NCBI GenBank assembly: GCA_022822905.1
Contig: JAJDYE010000042.1
Location: forward strand, 1 to 64,000
Direction of reading: 5' to 3'
DNA length: 64,000 bases
Source of the DNA: Acidimicrobiia bacterium
GTDB lineage: Bacteria; Actinomycetota; Acidimicrobiia; Acidimicrobiales; Bin134
Shown in pieces: positions 52,218-61,613 of the stretch. The translations under genes and the position numbers were made by a program. Numbering within the stretch: position 1 is the stretch's first letter; each line of letters starts with the position of its first letter. The notes beneath the pieces were generated by a model. That model saw only the letters and a list, made by a program, of their open reading frames with translations. It did no database searches and had not been told where the DNA came from.

Positions 52218-53300
52218 CTACGGATTGCTGGGCGTTGGGCCCGAACCGGCCAGGCGATCCAAGACTTCGGTGGCTTCGGCGACGATGGAGTCGATGATCT
52301 GCTGGCAGCTTGGGAGGGCATCGATGTTGCCCACCACTTGGCCGGTGGGCAGGATGCCGACCTCGGGGTGGCCGTCGACCATGGCGGCCTTGGTCATCAT
52401 GGGAGCGTTGGCCGCCATGGCCATCTGGGCCCAGGTGAGGCCCAGGCTGCGGCGCATGGCCAGGCCCTCTGACAGGAGTTGGCGGTAGCCCACCCCGGTC
52501 AGGGCTCGGAACTTGAGGGCGTTGCGGGCTGCCCGGATGAACGACAGCGGCCCCGACCGCTCCAATCGGGAGATCACGTCGGTGTTGATCACCCGCTGGG
52601 GCACGCCGTCTACCGCGGTGGTCACTACCGTGCCGGTGAGCTTGGTGTCGAGGTAGACGGCCTTGACATGGTCGGGCACATCGCTGTCGGACGACAGCAG
52701 AAATCTGGTGCCCATGGCAACGCCGTCGGCTCCGAACGCCAGGGCCGCGGCCAGGGAGCGGCCGTCCACCATGCCGCCCGCGGCGATGACCGGGATGTCC
52801 ACCGTGTCGACGACCTCGGGCAGCAGCAAAGATGTGGCAATGGGGCCGGTGTGGCCCCCGCCCTCGGCCCCTTGGGCGATGACCGCGTCGACCCCCCAGG
52901 CGGCCACTTTCTCTGCATGGCGGGGGGCTCCGATGGTGGGAACCACCACCACTCCGGCGTCCTTTAGCTTCTTGACCGTCGCCTCGCCTGGGGCCTGGGC
53001 GAAGCTGGCCACCGGGATCTGCGCCGCGATGATGTGGTCCACCCGGCGGTCGATGTCGGCGGCATCGGTGCGGAGGTTTACCCCGAAGGGCCGGTCGGTG
53101 GCATCGGCCACCGCGTCGATGGCCTCGACCATCTGGTCGAAGGTGAGCGGCGCGGCGGCAATGATGCCCAGGCCGCCGGCGTTGGAGGTGGCTGCGGTCA
53201 GCCGGGCTCCTGACACCCATCCCATTCCGGTTTGGACGATGGGGTACTCCACCCCGAACAGCTCGCACGCCCGGGTTTGGAGGCGAGGATCGGCGCTCAT
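52218..53300 (-). CDS. Nitronate monooxygenase-like reductase (IpdC-like)
   Basis: 360 aa FMN TIM barrel: VEYPIVQTGMGWVSGARLTAATSNAGGLG, GVDAVIAQGAEGGGHTGPIATSLLLPEVVD. In mycobacteria the IpdC reductase of this fold lies beside ipdAB and acts on a HIP-derived CoA ester in cholesterol ring C/D breakdown; the same neighbours are present here. Assignment as IpdC is by context and fold, so it stays tentative. Confidence 0.8.
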   Translation of the reverse strand: MSADPRLQTRACELFGVEYPIVQTGMGWVSGARLTAATSNAGGLGIIAAAPLTFDQMVEAIDAVADATDRPFGVNLRTDAADIDRRVDHIIAAQIPVASFAQAPGEATVKKLKDAGVVVVPTIGAPRHAEKVAAWGVDAVIAQGAEGGGHTGPIATSLLLPEVVDTVDIPVIAAGGMVDGRSLAAALAFGADGVAMGTRFLLSSDSDVPDHVKAVYLDTKLTGTVVTTAVDGVPQRVINTDVISRLERSGPLSFIRAARNALKFRALTGVGYRQLLSEGLAMRRSLGLTWAQMAMAANAPMMTKAAMVDGHPEVGILPTGQVVGNIDALPSCQQIIDSIVAEATEVLDRLAGSGPTPSNP

Positions 53301-53307
53301 CAGAGGC

Positions 53308-54075
53308 TCAGCGGAACTCGGCTTTTCGAGCGCCGCCGGGGTCGAGCACCTCGCGGATCAGGTGAAGCTCTTCCTCAGACGGCAAACGGGTCTCGGCCAC
53401 CTCGTCGGTGTCGGCTAGCTCGAACGCGGTGGCCTCTACCACTTGCTCCACGGTCACACCGGGGTGAAGCGAGGCGATCCTCATGCGGTTGTCGTCGGTC
53501 TGGAAGTCGAACACCCCGAGGTTGGACACCACCCGGCGCACCTCGTGGAAGCGGTTGCTCGGCGAGCCGAGCGCCCGCATCCGGTCGTACCCCGGCCCCG
53601 ACACCACGTCCACCGACGCCACGAATGAGCGGGTGGAGTGGTTGGGCACCCAATAGCTGGTGGTGTGGTTGACCAGGTTGCCCGGGGCGCCCCGCAAGCC
53701 GAGGAGCTGGGCCTTGGGCTGGCGGAAGTCGCCGATGGCAGCGATGTTCTGGTTGCCCCACTGATCGATCTGGCTGGCGCCCATCAACACATGGCGCTTG
53801 CCCGACCATACGATGTCGAACACGGTGCGGTAGGGCACCCACGACTCCACCACCTTGGGAGCGTCGGGATCGCCCACCGGAAAGTTGTTGGCCGGCAGCA
53901 CCGCCACGGTGTCGGTGTACACCAGATCGGGCTCGAAGGTGGCCCGGGCCAGCCGGCCGCCCACAATGGGCACGGTGCCGATCGGATTGCACAGGATCTC
54001 GCCGTCGCCCCGGAAGGCCTCGGCACAGGCCACCACACAGATTTCGTCGATGGTTGCTTCGGCGATGCTGCTCAT
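53308..54075 (-). CDS. ipdB: CoA-transferase family beta subunit, IpdB-like
   Basis: 255 aa from ATG 54075, overlapping the ipdA stop by 4 nt. Begins ATIDEICVVACAEAFRGDGEILCNPIGTVP and has FEPDLVYTD, the pattern of IpdB (glutaconate CoA-transferase B fold). IpdAB opens the last steroid ring as a hydrolase. The frame upstream to 54222 is Arg/Gly-rich and overlaps ipdA. Confidence 0.78.
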   Translation of the reverse strand: MSSIAEATIDEICVVACAEAFRGDGEILCNPIGTVPIVGGRLARATFEPDLVYTDTVAVLPANNFPVGDPDAPKVVESWVPYRTVFDIVWSGKRHVLMGASQIDQWGNQNIAAIGDFRQPKAQLLGLRGAPGNLVNHTTSYWVPNHSTRSFVASVDVVSGPGYDRMRALGSPSNRFHEVRRVVSNLGVFDFQTDDNRMRIASLHPGVTVEQVVEATAFELADTDEVAETRLPSEEELHLIREVLDPGGARKAEFR

Positions 54076-54926
54076 GACCGGGCCTCCAGCGCCTTCAAGT
54101 AGTCCGCATGGGAAGGAGCTTCGAGGTAGGTGGCCCGGAACGCCTCCCACGCCTCGGGGTCGCGGGCGGTGGCGGCGTACTCCCGCTGGAAGGCCTCGTC
54201 GCGCCCATAGTCGGGCGGGCACTCGGTGAAGTGCGCCCCTCGCGGGGCCTCCACCACGCCGTCGGTGAAGATGCGCTGGATGCGCAGCGTGTGTACCGAT
54301 CCCTCGTCGAGAAGGCTCTCGGTGGGCACAATCTTCTCGGTGCTCAGGTAGGTCTTGTCGGCGGCCATGGCAAACAGGTCGTCGAAGTACAGGTCGGGCC
54401 CCAAGAACTGGCCGTTGCCGGCGGCATCGGCCCGGTTCATGTGGATCAACGCGGCGTCAAGCTTGAAGGCAGGGATGGCCACCAGCTCCTCCCCGTCGTC
54501 ATAGGGCGAGGTCACCGTGCGCAGCTCGGGGTTCATGGTCAGCATGTCGGAGCCCAGACCGGCCCGAGTGGGATAGAACGGAACTCGGTGAGAGGCAGCC
54601 AGAAGCCCCAGGTAGAAGGCGCCCTCGTCCAGTTCGGTGAACTCGATGGCCCCGCTCTGTCGGGCCTGGCGGAAGTGGGGCTCCAGCGGGATGGAGTCCA
54701 GCGACACAAACCCGTACACCGCCCGGCGCACCTTGCCAGCCGCGCACAGCAGCCCGATGTCGGGTCCCCCGTAGGCCACCACAGTGAGGTCCTTCAGATC
54801 GGAGCGCAATATCGCCCGCACCAGCGACATGGGCTTGCGCCGGGAACCCCAGCCGCCGATGCCGATGGTCATGCCGTCTTTCAGCTCGGAGACGACCTCG
54901 TCTTCGGTCATCCGCTTGTCGACCAT
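54072..54926 (-). CDS. ipdA: CoA-transferase family alpha subunit, IpdA-like
   Basis: 284 aa from ATG 54926. Contains DGMTIGIGGWGSRRKPMSLVRAILRSDLKDLTVVAYGGPDIGLLCAAGKVRRA, which I recognise as the IpdA N-terminus, and AGLGSD, DAALIHMNRADAAGN. First gene of a run ipdA-ipdB-ipdC-like-acyl-CoA dehydrogenases. Acts with IpdB on the ring C/D product of sterol catabolism by family knowledge. Confidence 0.8.
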   Translation of the reverse strand: MVDKRMTEDEVVSELKDGMTIGIGGWGSRRKPMSLVRAILRSDLKDLTVVAYGGPDIGLLCAAGKVRRAVYGFVSLDSIPLEPHFRQARQSGAIEFTELDEGAFYLGLLAASHRVPFYPTRAGLGSDMLTMNPELRTVTSPYDDGEELVAIPAFKLDAALIHMNRADAAGNGQFLGPDLYFDDLFAMAADKTYLSTEKIVPTESLLDEGSVHTLRIQRIFTDGVVEAPRGAHFTECPPDYGRDEAFQREYAATARDPEAWEAFRATYLEAPSHADYLKALEARS

Positions 54927-55030
54927 GGCGGCGACGATAGCCCGCTCCTGTGACCCGGCCCACACTGGCAGAACAGCCTCCTATGGCGTGGTCATGCTCA
55001 TAGCAGCCCGCATAAGGCACACTGGCAGCA
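54927..55030. promoter_or_regulatory. Divergent promoter region ipdA / SDR
   Basis: 104 bp between divergent starts of the ipd-like operon and the SDR-hydrolase pair. A shared repressor such as a KstR2-type TetR regulator would be expected to bind here. I could not identify a clear palindrome. Confidence 0.35.
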
Positions 55031-55819
55031 ATGGATGACCTCGATTTCACTGGCAAGACCGCCATCATCACCGGCGGCACCAAGGGGCTGGGGCGGGGAA
55101 TGGCCGCGCGCTTCCTGGCTGCGGGCGCCGATGTGGTGATCTGCGCCCGCCGCCCGCCGGAGGAGCCGGTGGCCTCCGATGGCCGAGAGGCGCGGTTCGT
55201 GGCCGCCGACGTGCGGGATCCCGAGCAGATCGCTGGCGTGGTGGAGGCCGCCGTGAAGCACACCGGGCGGGTCGACACCCTCATCAACAACGCCGGGGGT
55301 GCCCCTCCGGCCGAGTCGGCCACGGTGTCGCCCCGGTTCAACGAGAAGATCGTGGCCTTGAACCTGATGGCTCCGATGGCGTTCAGCCAGGCGGTGTATC
55401 CCGTGATGCAGAGCCAGGACAGCGGCGGGGTGATCCTAAACATCTCGTCGGTGTCGGGCATCCGGCCCAACCCCATGGGGATCGCCTACGGGGCGGCCAA
55501 GGCCGGGCTGTTGAACCTGAGCGAGACGCTGGCGGTGGAATGGGGGCCCAAGATCCGGGTGCTGACCGTGACCGTCGGGCTAATTGTGACCGATGACGCC
55601 TACCTCTACTACGGCGACGATGCTGGCATCGCCGCGGTGGGTGAGACCATCGCTCTGGGCCGCATGGGCCAACCCGATGACGTGGCCGATGTGTGCCTGT
55701 TCTTGGCTTCGCCCATGGCCCGGTGGATGTCCGGGGCCAACATCAAGGTCCACGGCGGCGGGGAGAAGCCGGCCTATCTGGGCGTCTCCACCGGCGAGGT
55801 AGCCGCTGAGGAAAGCTGA
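55031..55819 (+). CDS. SDR family oxidoreductase
   Basis: 262 aa with TGGTKGLG at the N-terminus, NNAGG, Ser in NISSVSG and YGAAK. Followed by a metallo-hydrolase 10 nt downstream, so bicistronic. Divergent to ipdA; likely a dehydrogenase for a ring or side-chain beta-hydroxyacyl-CoA, inferred from context. Confidence 0.9.
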   Translation: MDDLDFTGKTAIITGGTKGLGRGMAARFLAAGADVVICARRPPEEPVASDGREARFVAADVRDPEQIAGVVEAAVKHTGRVDTLINNAGGAPPAESATVSPRFNEKIVALNLMAPMAFSQAVYPVMQSQDSGGVILNISSVSGIRPNPMGIAYGAAKAGLLNLSETLAVEWGPKIRVLTVTVGLIVTDDAYLYYGDDAGIAAVGETIALGRMGQPDDVADVCLFLASPMARWMSGANIKVHGGGEKPAYLGVSTGEVAAEES

Positions 55820-55829
55820 CTGCCCTGCC

Positions 55830-56732
55830 ATGGCGGTGAGCATCCCGTTTGTGACCGAGCCGGAGGTGGACTACGGCGCGGTGGTGGAGATGGCCCCCGG
55901 CCTACGCCGGGTGGTGGCCAACAACCCGGGCAAGTTCACCTACCGGGGCACCGGCACCTACATCGTGGGCCAGGGCCGGGTGGCAATAGTCGATCCCGGC
56001 CCCGACGACGCCGATCACATCTCAGCGGTGCTGGCCGCGGTGGACGGCGAGCAGGTGGAGGCCCTGCTCATCACCCATACTCACCGGGATCACTCCCCCG
56101 CTTCGCAGGCGGTGGCCGAGGCCACCGATGCTCCGGCCTATGGCTTCGGCCCCCATCCGCCTGCTGATGACGACGACGGCAAGAGCGAAGAGAGGGGTGA
56201 TCTCCGGTTTGCTCCCGATGAGGAGGTGGTCCACGGGGATGTGGTGGAGGGACCGGGTTGGAGCTTCGAGTGCCTGTACACCCCGGGCCACATCTCCAAC
56301 CACATTGCCTACCGCTGGCGGGAAGCGGCCGGAGTGTTCACCGGCGATCACATCATGGGCTGGTCCACCACCATCGTCCCCCCGCCCGACGGCAACATGA
56401 CCGACTACCTGGCCAGCCTGCGGCTCTTAGCTGAGTCCCCCGACGACCGGGTGTACTGGCCCACCCACGGCTCACCGGTCACCAAGCCCCACGCTCTCGT
56501 GGAAGCCCTCTATGCCCACCGCCTGGACCGGGAGCGCCAAATCCTGGAGTGCCTGGCCACCGGGCCGCAGACCATCACCGAGATGGTGAAGGTGATGTAC
56601 GCCGACGTAACCCCCGAGCTGCACGAGCCCGCGGCCCGCTCGGTGCTGGCCCACCTCATCGCCATGACAGGCGACGGCCGGGTAAGCACCGACAGCGAGG
56701 CCACCGCCGAGGCGGTGTACTACCGGGAGTAG
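55830..56732 (+). CDS. Metallo-beta-lactamase fold hydrolase
   Basis: 300 aa. Zinc motif HTHRDHS (about 75-81), GHISNHIAY and GDHIMGW for the second and third ligand groups, then a C-terminal winged-helix-like tail (LECLATGPQTITEMVKVMY), as in LACTB2-type hydrolases. Substrate unknown, probably an ester or thioester in the catabolic pathway. Confidence 0.9.
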   Translation: MAVSIPFVTEPEVDYGAVVEMAPGLRRVVANNPGKFTYRGTGTYIVGQGRVAIVDPGPDDADHISAVLAAVDGEQVEALLITHTHRDHSPASQAVAEATDAPAYGFGPHPPADDDDGKSEERGDLRFAPDEEVVHGDVVEGPGWSFECLYTPGHISNHIAYRWREAAGVFTGDHIMGWSTTIVPPPDGNMTDYLASLRLLAESPDDRVYWPTHGSPVTKPHALVEALYAHRLDRERQILECLATGPQTITEMVKVMYADVTPELHEPAARSVLAHLIAMTGDGRVSTDSEATAEAVYYRE

Positions 56733-56772
56733 AAGACGGTGAGCGCTGCCGGCGCACCGTCGGGCTGTTCAA

Positions 56773-57468
56773 CTACGAGACACTCGTTGAAGGCTCATTC
56801 AAATAGCAAGCAACCAGAGCCGACGCCACCTCGTCTTGCGCCTTCCCGAAGCCTTCTCCTGTGTCGACCACCATCGCGTCCCTCACGACGTCCCGCAGCC
56901 CTTCAACCGAGATTTGGGAGGCGATGCATCTGGCCCGATCTATCGGCTCACCCTCTGCCACCAAGACGTTGACCACAAAGTTCCGCCAGTCGACGCAGCC
57001 CAAAGCCAGATTCTCAAGATCAAACGCCTCTCGATCAGAAATATCGAACCAGTCTCCGAACACAAACAAACCCGGTTGCTGGTATGCCTCAGCAAACGAG
57101 CCCGGATTGAGTCCCAGCTCGCCAAGCCGTTCGTCGGTGAATACGGCAAATGCTCCCTCGGCCAGGCAATTGATCTCCTGTCGCTTCATGTAGGTGGTGA
57201 CCAGTTCGTCTTCCAAGACCAGCTTCGCAAACGTATCGGCCAGCTCTTGCCTATTTGACGCGGGCGGATCGCCATCTTCCCCCTGCTCACCAATGTCGGA
57301 GCCAGCGGCTTCGACAGACGATGAACCAGCAGCTTCAACCGCCTCAGTAGGTTGGACCGCGGGAGCCTGGGTTGCCGACACGGACGGTGCGCTGTCCTCG
57401 CTATCACTCGAGCAGGCCATCGCCATGAGAGCTACAAGGATTATCGGGAAGAACCAGCTTCGACGCAT
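56773..57468 (-). CDS. Lipoprotein with a Cys-containing domain of unknown function
   Basis: 231 aa. The signal peptide ends in an MAC Cys near residue 19, with a Ser/Ala/Glu-rich linker to about 75. Residues 90-225 form a domain with INCLAEGAFAVFTDERLGELG, FGDWFD, CVDWR and RCIASQIS, also found in the next gene upstream, which is 16 nt away. Three Cys suggest a disulfide outside the membrane. No enzyme motif. Confidence 0.75.
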   Translation of the reverse strand: MRRSWFFPIILVALMAMACSSDSEDSAPSVSATQAPAVQPTEAVEAAGSSSVEAAGSDIGEQGEDGDPPASNRQELADTFAKLVLEDELVTTYMKRQEINCLAEGAFAVFTDERLGELGLNPGSFAEAYQQPGLFVFGDWFDISDREAFDLENLALGCVDWRNFVVNVLVAEGEPIDRARCIASQISVEGLRDVVRDAMVVDTGEGFGKAQDEVASALVACYLNEPSTSVS

Positions 57469-57484
57469 TAGGACGGGTTCCGGG

Positions 57485-59023
57485 TCAGCCGGATTCCTCG
57501 ATTGTCACTGAATTGACGAACACCGGAGGCTCAGGACCCCCACCCAGGGGATTGTCGGGCTGGTCCACGTGGCTGGCCAGAATAGCCTCAGCCACCGCCA
57601 GGCTCGCATCATCCATCTGGCCGAACACCACGTAGGTGCCCTGGTTGTTGAGGCGGGCGGTGTTCTCGTTGACCGCGAAGAAGAACTGAGCGCTGGCGCT
57701 GTTGGGCGCCGCCGTGCGGGCCATCACGATCTGGCCCGGCTCATAGGTGAACCCCGAACCCTCATCGGGAATGGTGTATCCCGGCCCGGGATCAGAAGGA
57801 GAATTCGTGTGTGGTGCCCCGCCCTGGATAATGCCGATGCTCGGATCGGTGCGGAACAACAGCGTGTCGTCGTAATAGTGGTGCTGGGCCAGCACCGCGA
57901 AATTGTTTGCCGTGACCGGCGTATTCGCCGTGTCTAGGGCAATTCTCATCTCCCCCGCGGTGGTGTCGAATACCGCGGTGTACTGCTTGGTGGCGTCCAA
58001 GCACATGGGCTGGGGACCGTCGAAATCCAGCACCGTTGTTCCCGAACCGTCTGTGGGCGGGCAAGGACCCGACCCGAAATCGTCTGGGGGTGCGAATTCG
58101 GGAGCTTCGAATTCGGTCGTCCCCATCAGCTCCAACTCCTCAGGGGTCAAACACTGGTTCTGGATATCCAGCAGTTCTGACACCACCTCCATTAGCTCGT
58201 CCTCCTCGTCTTCGTCCGAGGCGACCAGCAGATACCTCTCGACTAGCTCGTCTGACATGTTGTCCACCACGCACTGGGCGCTTTGCTCTGAGACACCGCT
58301 GCCGTTTACAAGAGCGTTATAGATCACCGATCTCAGGTCGAGGCAGATGTCAAATAGCCGAGCCATTTCCTGACCAGCGCGCTCGCTGTCTGTCCCCAAT
58401 GTCCCCAAGGGCCTCTCAGGTGAGATCAATATGCTGCCCACCAAGGAGTTGACCGATAAATCTGACATCTCGGCAGCGAAGCAGGCCGCCATCTCAGGTG
58501 ACTCGCCATCGCCTTGGAGCCCCTCCACAAAAAGCCTCCGCCAGTCGGCGCAGGTAGCGACTTCCTCTACGACCTCGTCGATCTCATCCTGGTCTATCCC
58601 GAAGCGGTCTCCCAGCAGGAACGACCCGCTCTCGGCGTAGGCCGCTTCCAGCGATGGCCCGTCTATGCCCAATTCGACGATCCTCTCTTCGCCCAGCGTG
58701 AATGCTGCGGCGTTACCGATACAGCGCATCTGCTGATCGGTAATCGACTCGGGTGCCCCGACGTCTGACCACAGGACCCGGTAAATGGCTTCGGCTACCT
58801 CATCTGCGGTCGGTAGCGACCCCTGCCCCGGTCCGTTTTGAGCTTCCTGCGCCACAGCCGCCGCTTCTGTATGGGTGGTTTCGACTTCATCTTCGGCTGC
58901 ACCAGCTTCTGGTGACGCGATTGGGGCCTGGGACACAGTGTCGGTGTCGTTGTTGCCTGAGGAGCAGGCAGCGCCCAATAGCGCCACAAGCAGTAGGAGA
59001 CCAGATGTAATTCTCTTTTTCAC
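57485..59023 (-). CDS. Lipoprotein: Cys domain(s) fused to a cyclophilin-type peptidyl-prolyl isomerase
   Basis: 512 aa. Signal peptide with LGAAC near residue 20; the same Cys domain as the preceding entry at about 95-205 (MRCIGNAAAFTLGEERIVELG, CADWRRLF, ACFAAEMS), a second partial copy at about 225-300, and a cyclophilin domain at about 345-510 (TTAGEMRIALDTANTPVTANNF, GGAPHT, QFFFAVNE). The cyclophilin Arg near the start of the fold is FRT-like. Acts on exported proteins by inference. Confidence 0.82.
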   Translation of the reverse strand: MKKRITSGLLLLVALLGAACSSGNNDTDTVSQAPIASPEAGAAEDEVETTHTEAAAVAQEAQNGPGQGSLPTADEVAEAIYRVLWSDVGAPESITDQQMRCIGNAAAFTLGEERIVELGIDGPSLEAAYAESGSFLLGDRFGIDQDEIDEVVEEVATCADWRRLFVEGLQGDGESPEMAACFAAEMSDLSVNSLVGSILISPERPLGTLGTDSERAGQEMARLFDICLDLRSVIYNALVNGSGVSEQSAQCVVDNMSDELVERYLLVASDEDEEDELMEVVSELLDIQNQCLTPEELELMGTTEFEAPEFAPPDDFGSGPCPPTDGSGTTVLDFDGPQPMCLDATKQYTAVFDTTAGEMRIALDTANTPVTANNFAVLAQHHYYDDTLLFRTDPSIGIIQGGAPHTNSPSDPGPGYTIPDEGSGFTYEPGQIVMARTAAPNSASAQFFFAVNENTARLNNQGTYVVFGQMDDASLAVAEAILASHVDQPDNPLGGGPEPPVFVNSVTIEESG

Positions 59024-59135
59024 GGCGGGCTCTGCTTTCTGCCTGCGATGCCTTCATATATTCCGACGCCCCCAACCTATTGGAGGTTCCCTCGCAACTG
59101 AGGGCAATCAGAGTTGATCCGGCTGGTCTAAGCAG

Positions 59136-60275
59136 TCAAGCCGCCGCGCCTGTTGCCCGCAGGGCGGCTATTCGGGATGGGGAGTAACCCAGTTCGGCCA
59201 GTAACCACTCGGTGTCAGCCCCCGCCGGCTGCGACGCCATTGCGGGCTCGGAGGGGGTGCCATCGAATCGGGGTGCGGGCCGGGGCTGGTTGATGCCGTC
59301 GAACTGGAAGAACGCATCGCGGGCCATGGCTTGGGGGTGGGCCGGGGTTTGGCCCATGGTCAGTACCGGTGTAACGCAGGCGTCGGTGCCGTCGAACACA
59401 GCCACCCACTCGTCCTGGGTGCGGGTGGCGATAATCTCCCCTACTCGCTGTTTCATCTCCGGCCACCGGTCCCGGTCCATCTGGTCTGGCAAATCGTCGC
59501 GGTCGGCCAGCCCGATTCCCTCCATGAACTCGGCGTGGAACTGGGGCTCGATAGCCCCCACCGCCAGCCACTTGCCGTCGGCAGTGCCGTACACCTCGTA
59601 GAAGTAGGCCCCGGAGTCCAAGAAATTGGCCCCGTATTCGTCAGTCCAGAATCCGCTGGCGTGGGCTGCGTATAGGGGTGACAGCAGGTAGGCGGCACCG
59701 TCCACCATGGCGGCATCGACAACCTGGCCGTCGCCGCCCCTTGCCACCTCCAACAAGGCGGCCACCATGCCCAGTACCAGGAAAACCGAGCCACCCCCGA
59801 AGTCGCCGATGAGGTTGAGTGGCACCGACGGGGGCTGTCCGGTCCGCCCTATATGGGCCAGTGGACCAGCCAGGGAGATGTAGTTGATGTCGTGACCAGC
59901 CCTATCGGCCATCGGACCCGATTGCCCCCAACCGGTCATCCGTCCATAGATCAGCTTGGGATTGCGGGCCAGACACTCATCGGGGCCGACGCCGAGGCGC
60001 TCGGCCACACCGGCCCGGAAGCCTTCGAAAAGCCCGTCGGACGATTCGACCAGGCGGAGCACCGCTTCCACTCCCTCAGGCTGCTTCAGGTCGAAGGCCA
60101 CGGTGCGCTTGCCCCGCTCCATGGGACCCGACTGCGAGGCCACTGGGTTGCCCGAGCCACCCACCCGGTCGATCCGGATGACCTCGGCACCCATGTCCGA
60201 CAGCATCATGCCGGCAAACGGGGTCGGCCCGATACCGGCCAACTCGATGATGCGCATTCCCTTTAGCGGACCCAT
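59136..60275 (-). CDS. mcr: Alpha-methylacyl-CoA racemase
   Basis: 379 aa class III CoA-transferase fold. RMTGWGQSGPMADRAGHDINYISL carries catalytic H128, and NLIGDFGGG carries D158, the AMACR pair. It epimerises 2-methyl-acyl-CoA from branched side chains so that beta-oxidation can go on. Fits the sterol or isoprenoid breakdown set. Divergent from an SDR gene. Confidence 0.9.
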   Translation of the reverse strand: MGPLKGMRIIELAGIGPTPFAGMMLSDMGAEVIRIDRVGGSGNPVASQSGPMERGKRTVAFDLKQPEGVEAVLRLVESSDGLFEGFRAGVAERLGVGPDECLARNPKLIYGRMTGWGQSGPMADRAGHDINYISLAGPLAHIGRTGQPPSVPLNLIGDFGGGSVFLVLGMVAALLEVARGGDGQVVDAAMVDGAAYLLSPLYAAHASGFWTDEYGANFLDSGAYFYEVYGTADGKWLAVGAIEPQFHAEFMEGIGLADRDDLPDQMDRDRWPEMKQRVGEIIATRTQDEWVAVFDGTDACVTPVLTMGQTPAHPQAMARDAFFQFDGINQPRPAPRFDGTPSEPAMASQPAGADTEWLLAELGYSPSRIAALRATGAAA

Positions 60276-60325
60276 GGCCCTACGGTATGCCTGCGAGCCG
60301 GAGCAACCGAAAGGCAGAGACCCAG

Positions 60326-61144
60326 ATGAGCGCCAATGATCGAAAGACCGCCCTGGTCACCGGAGCCAGCCGGGGAATCGGAAAGGGCAGCGCCATCGCA
60401 TTGGCTCGGGCCGGCTTTGACGTGGCCGTGTCGGCCCGGACCCTGGTGGACGGTGCAGGCCGGGACATGTACGACCCCAACCTCACCATTCCCGGCGGAC
60501 TCGACACCACCGTGGCCGCCATCGAAGCCGAGGGCCAACAGGGAGTGGCGTTCACCATGGACTTGTTGGACCGAGAAAGCGTCACGGCATGCATCGATGG
60601 GGCGCTGGAGCACTTCGGCCATCTCGATGTACTGGTGAACAACGCCATCTACCAGGGCAAAGTGAGCATGACCCCGTTCCTGGACCTAGAAGAGCCCGAG
60701 GTTCACAAGCTGTTCGAGGGAAACGTGTTCGCCCAGATGGCGATCACCGAACGGGTGCTGGCCGCGATGGTGGAGCAGGGCTCCGGAACCATCGTGAACA
60801 TGATCTCCGCCTCGGCTTACACCGACCCGCCCGGCCCCATCGGCAAAGGCGGCTGGGGCATGGCCTACGCCATGAGCAAGGGGGCGTTCACCCGCATGAC
60901 CCCGCACATCCACGTGGAGCACGGCCCCGACGGCATCCGCTGCTTCAGCATCGACCCCGGTTATGTGATTACCGAGGCCGCCCGGGCCCGCAACACCGCA
61001 GGATCATTCCCGTACCCCGGCGGAGAGCCGGCCACCATCGGCGCAGTGGTGGCCTGGCTGGCCACATCCCCCGAGGCCGACGAGCACTTGGGCGGCATCG
61101 TGTACGCCCAAAGCGAGTTCAAAAAGCGAGGCCTGTCGGCGTGA
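60326..61144 (+). CDS. SDR family oxidoreductase
   Basis: 272 aa from ATG 60326 (60287 possible). TGASRGIG, NNAIY in place of NNAG, Ser in MISASAY, and YAMSK. A loop at about 35-55 (LVDGAGRDMYDPNLTIPGG) is longer than in common SDRs. Divergent from the racemase gene by about 50 bp. Confidence 0.9.
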   Translation: MSANDRKTALVTGASRGIGKGSAIALARAGFDVAVSARTLVDGAGRDMYDPNLTIPGGLDTTVAAIEAEGQQGVAFTMDLLDRESVTACIDGALEHFGHLDVLVNNAIYQGKVSMTPFLDLEEPEVHKLFEGNVFAQMAITERVLAAMVEQGSGTIVNMISASAYTDPPGPIGKGGWGMAYAMSKGAFTRMTPHIHVEHGPDGIRCFSIDPGYVITEAARARNTAGSFPYPGGEPATIGAVVAWLATSPEADEHLGGIVYAQSEFKKRGLSA

Positions 61145-61193
61145 GAGCGGTACGCCACACGCCCGAATCGTGATGAAAGAGCAGCACTTCTCC

Positions 61194-61613
61194 CTAGCCT
61201 GATGGGTCAACCAGAGAGATCAAGCGGGTTTGGTGAGCCCAGTCGATGATTTGGGTGTCGGTGGTTGCCAGGGTCATGCCGGCCAGCATGGCGGTGGCCA
61301 CGATCAGCTGGTCGGCTGGGTCGCGGTGGAACCCGGAGTTCATCAAGAGAACTGACTCCACGGCCACATCGCCGTCAATGGGAACCTCTCTTAGTCCCGC
61401 CTGCAGGCGCTCTCGGCGCCACAAGGAAGGATGGCAGCCCAAGTCAATGCGCTCATGGTGGTGGAGGCGCGTGGTCTCCATGAATGTGGCGGCCGAGACG
61501 ACCACCCCGCCTTCAGGGAGCACAGTTTCAACCTCTGATTTGAAGGAACTGCTGATTCCTGGACTGTCGGCGACCAACCTCAGCAAGACGTTGGTATCCA
61601 GCAGAATGCTCAC
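61194..61613 (-). CDS. vapC: VapC-type PIN domain toxin
   Basis: 139 aa. Acidic residues D6 (LLDTNV), E46 (FMETTR), D98/D101 (DPADQLIVA) and D119 (TTDTQI) make the PIN site. ATG overlaps the antitoxin stop by 4 nt. A complete pair, separate from the island at 24-42 kb. Confidence 0.92.
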   Translation of the reverse strand: MSILLDTNVLLRLVADSPGISSSFKSEVETVLPEGGVVVSAATFMETTRLHHHERIDLGCHPSLWRRERLQAGLREVPIDGDVAVESVLLMNSGFHRDPADQLIVATAMLAGMTLATTDTQIIDWAHQTRLISLVDPSG

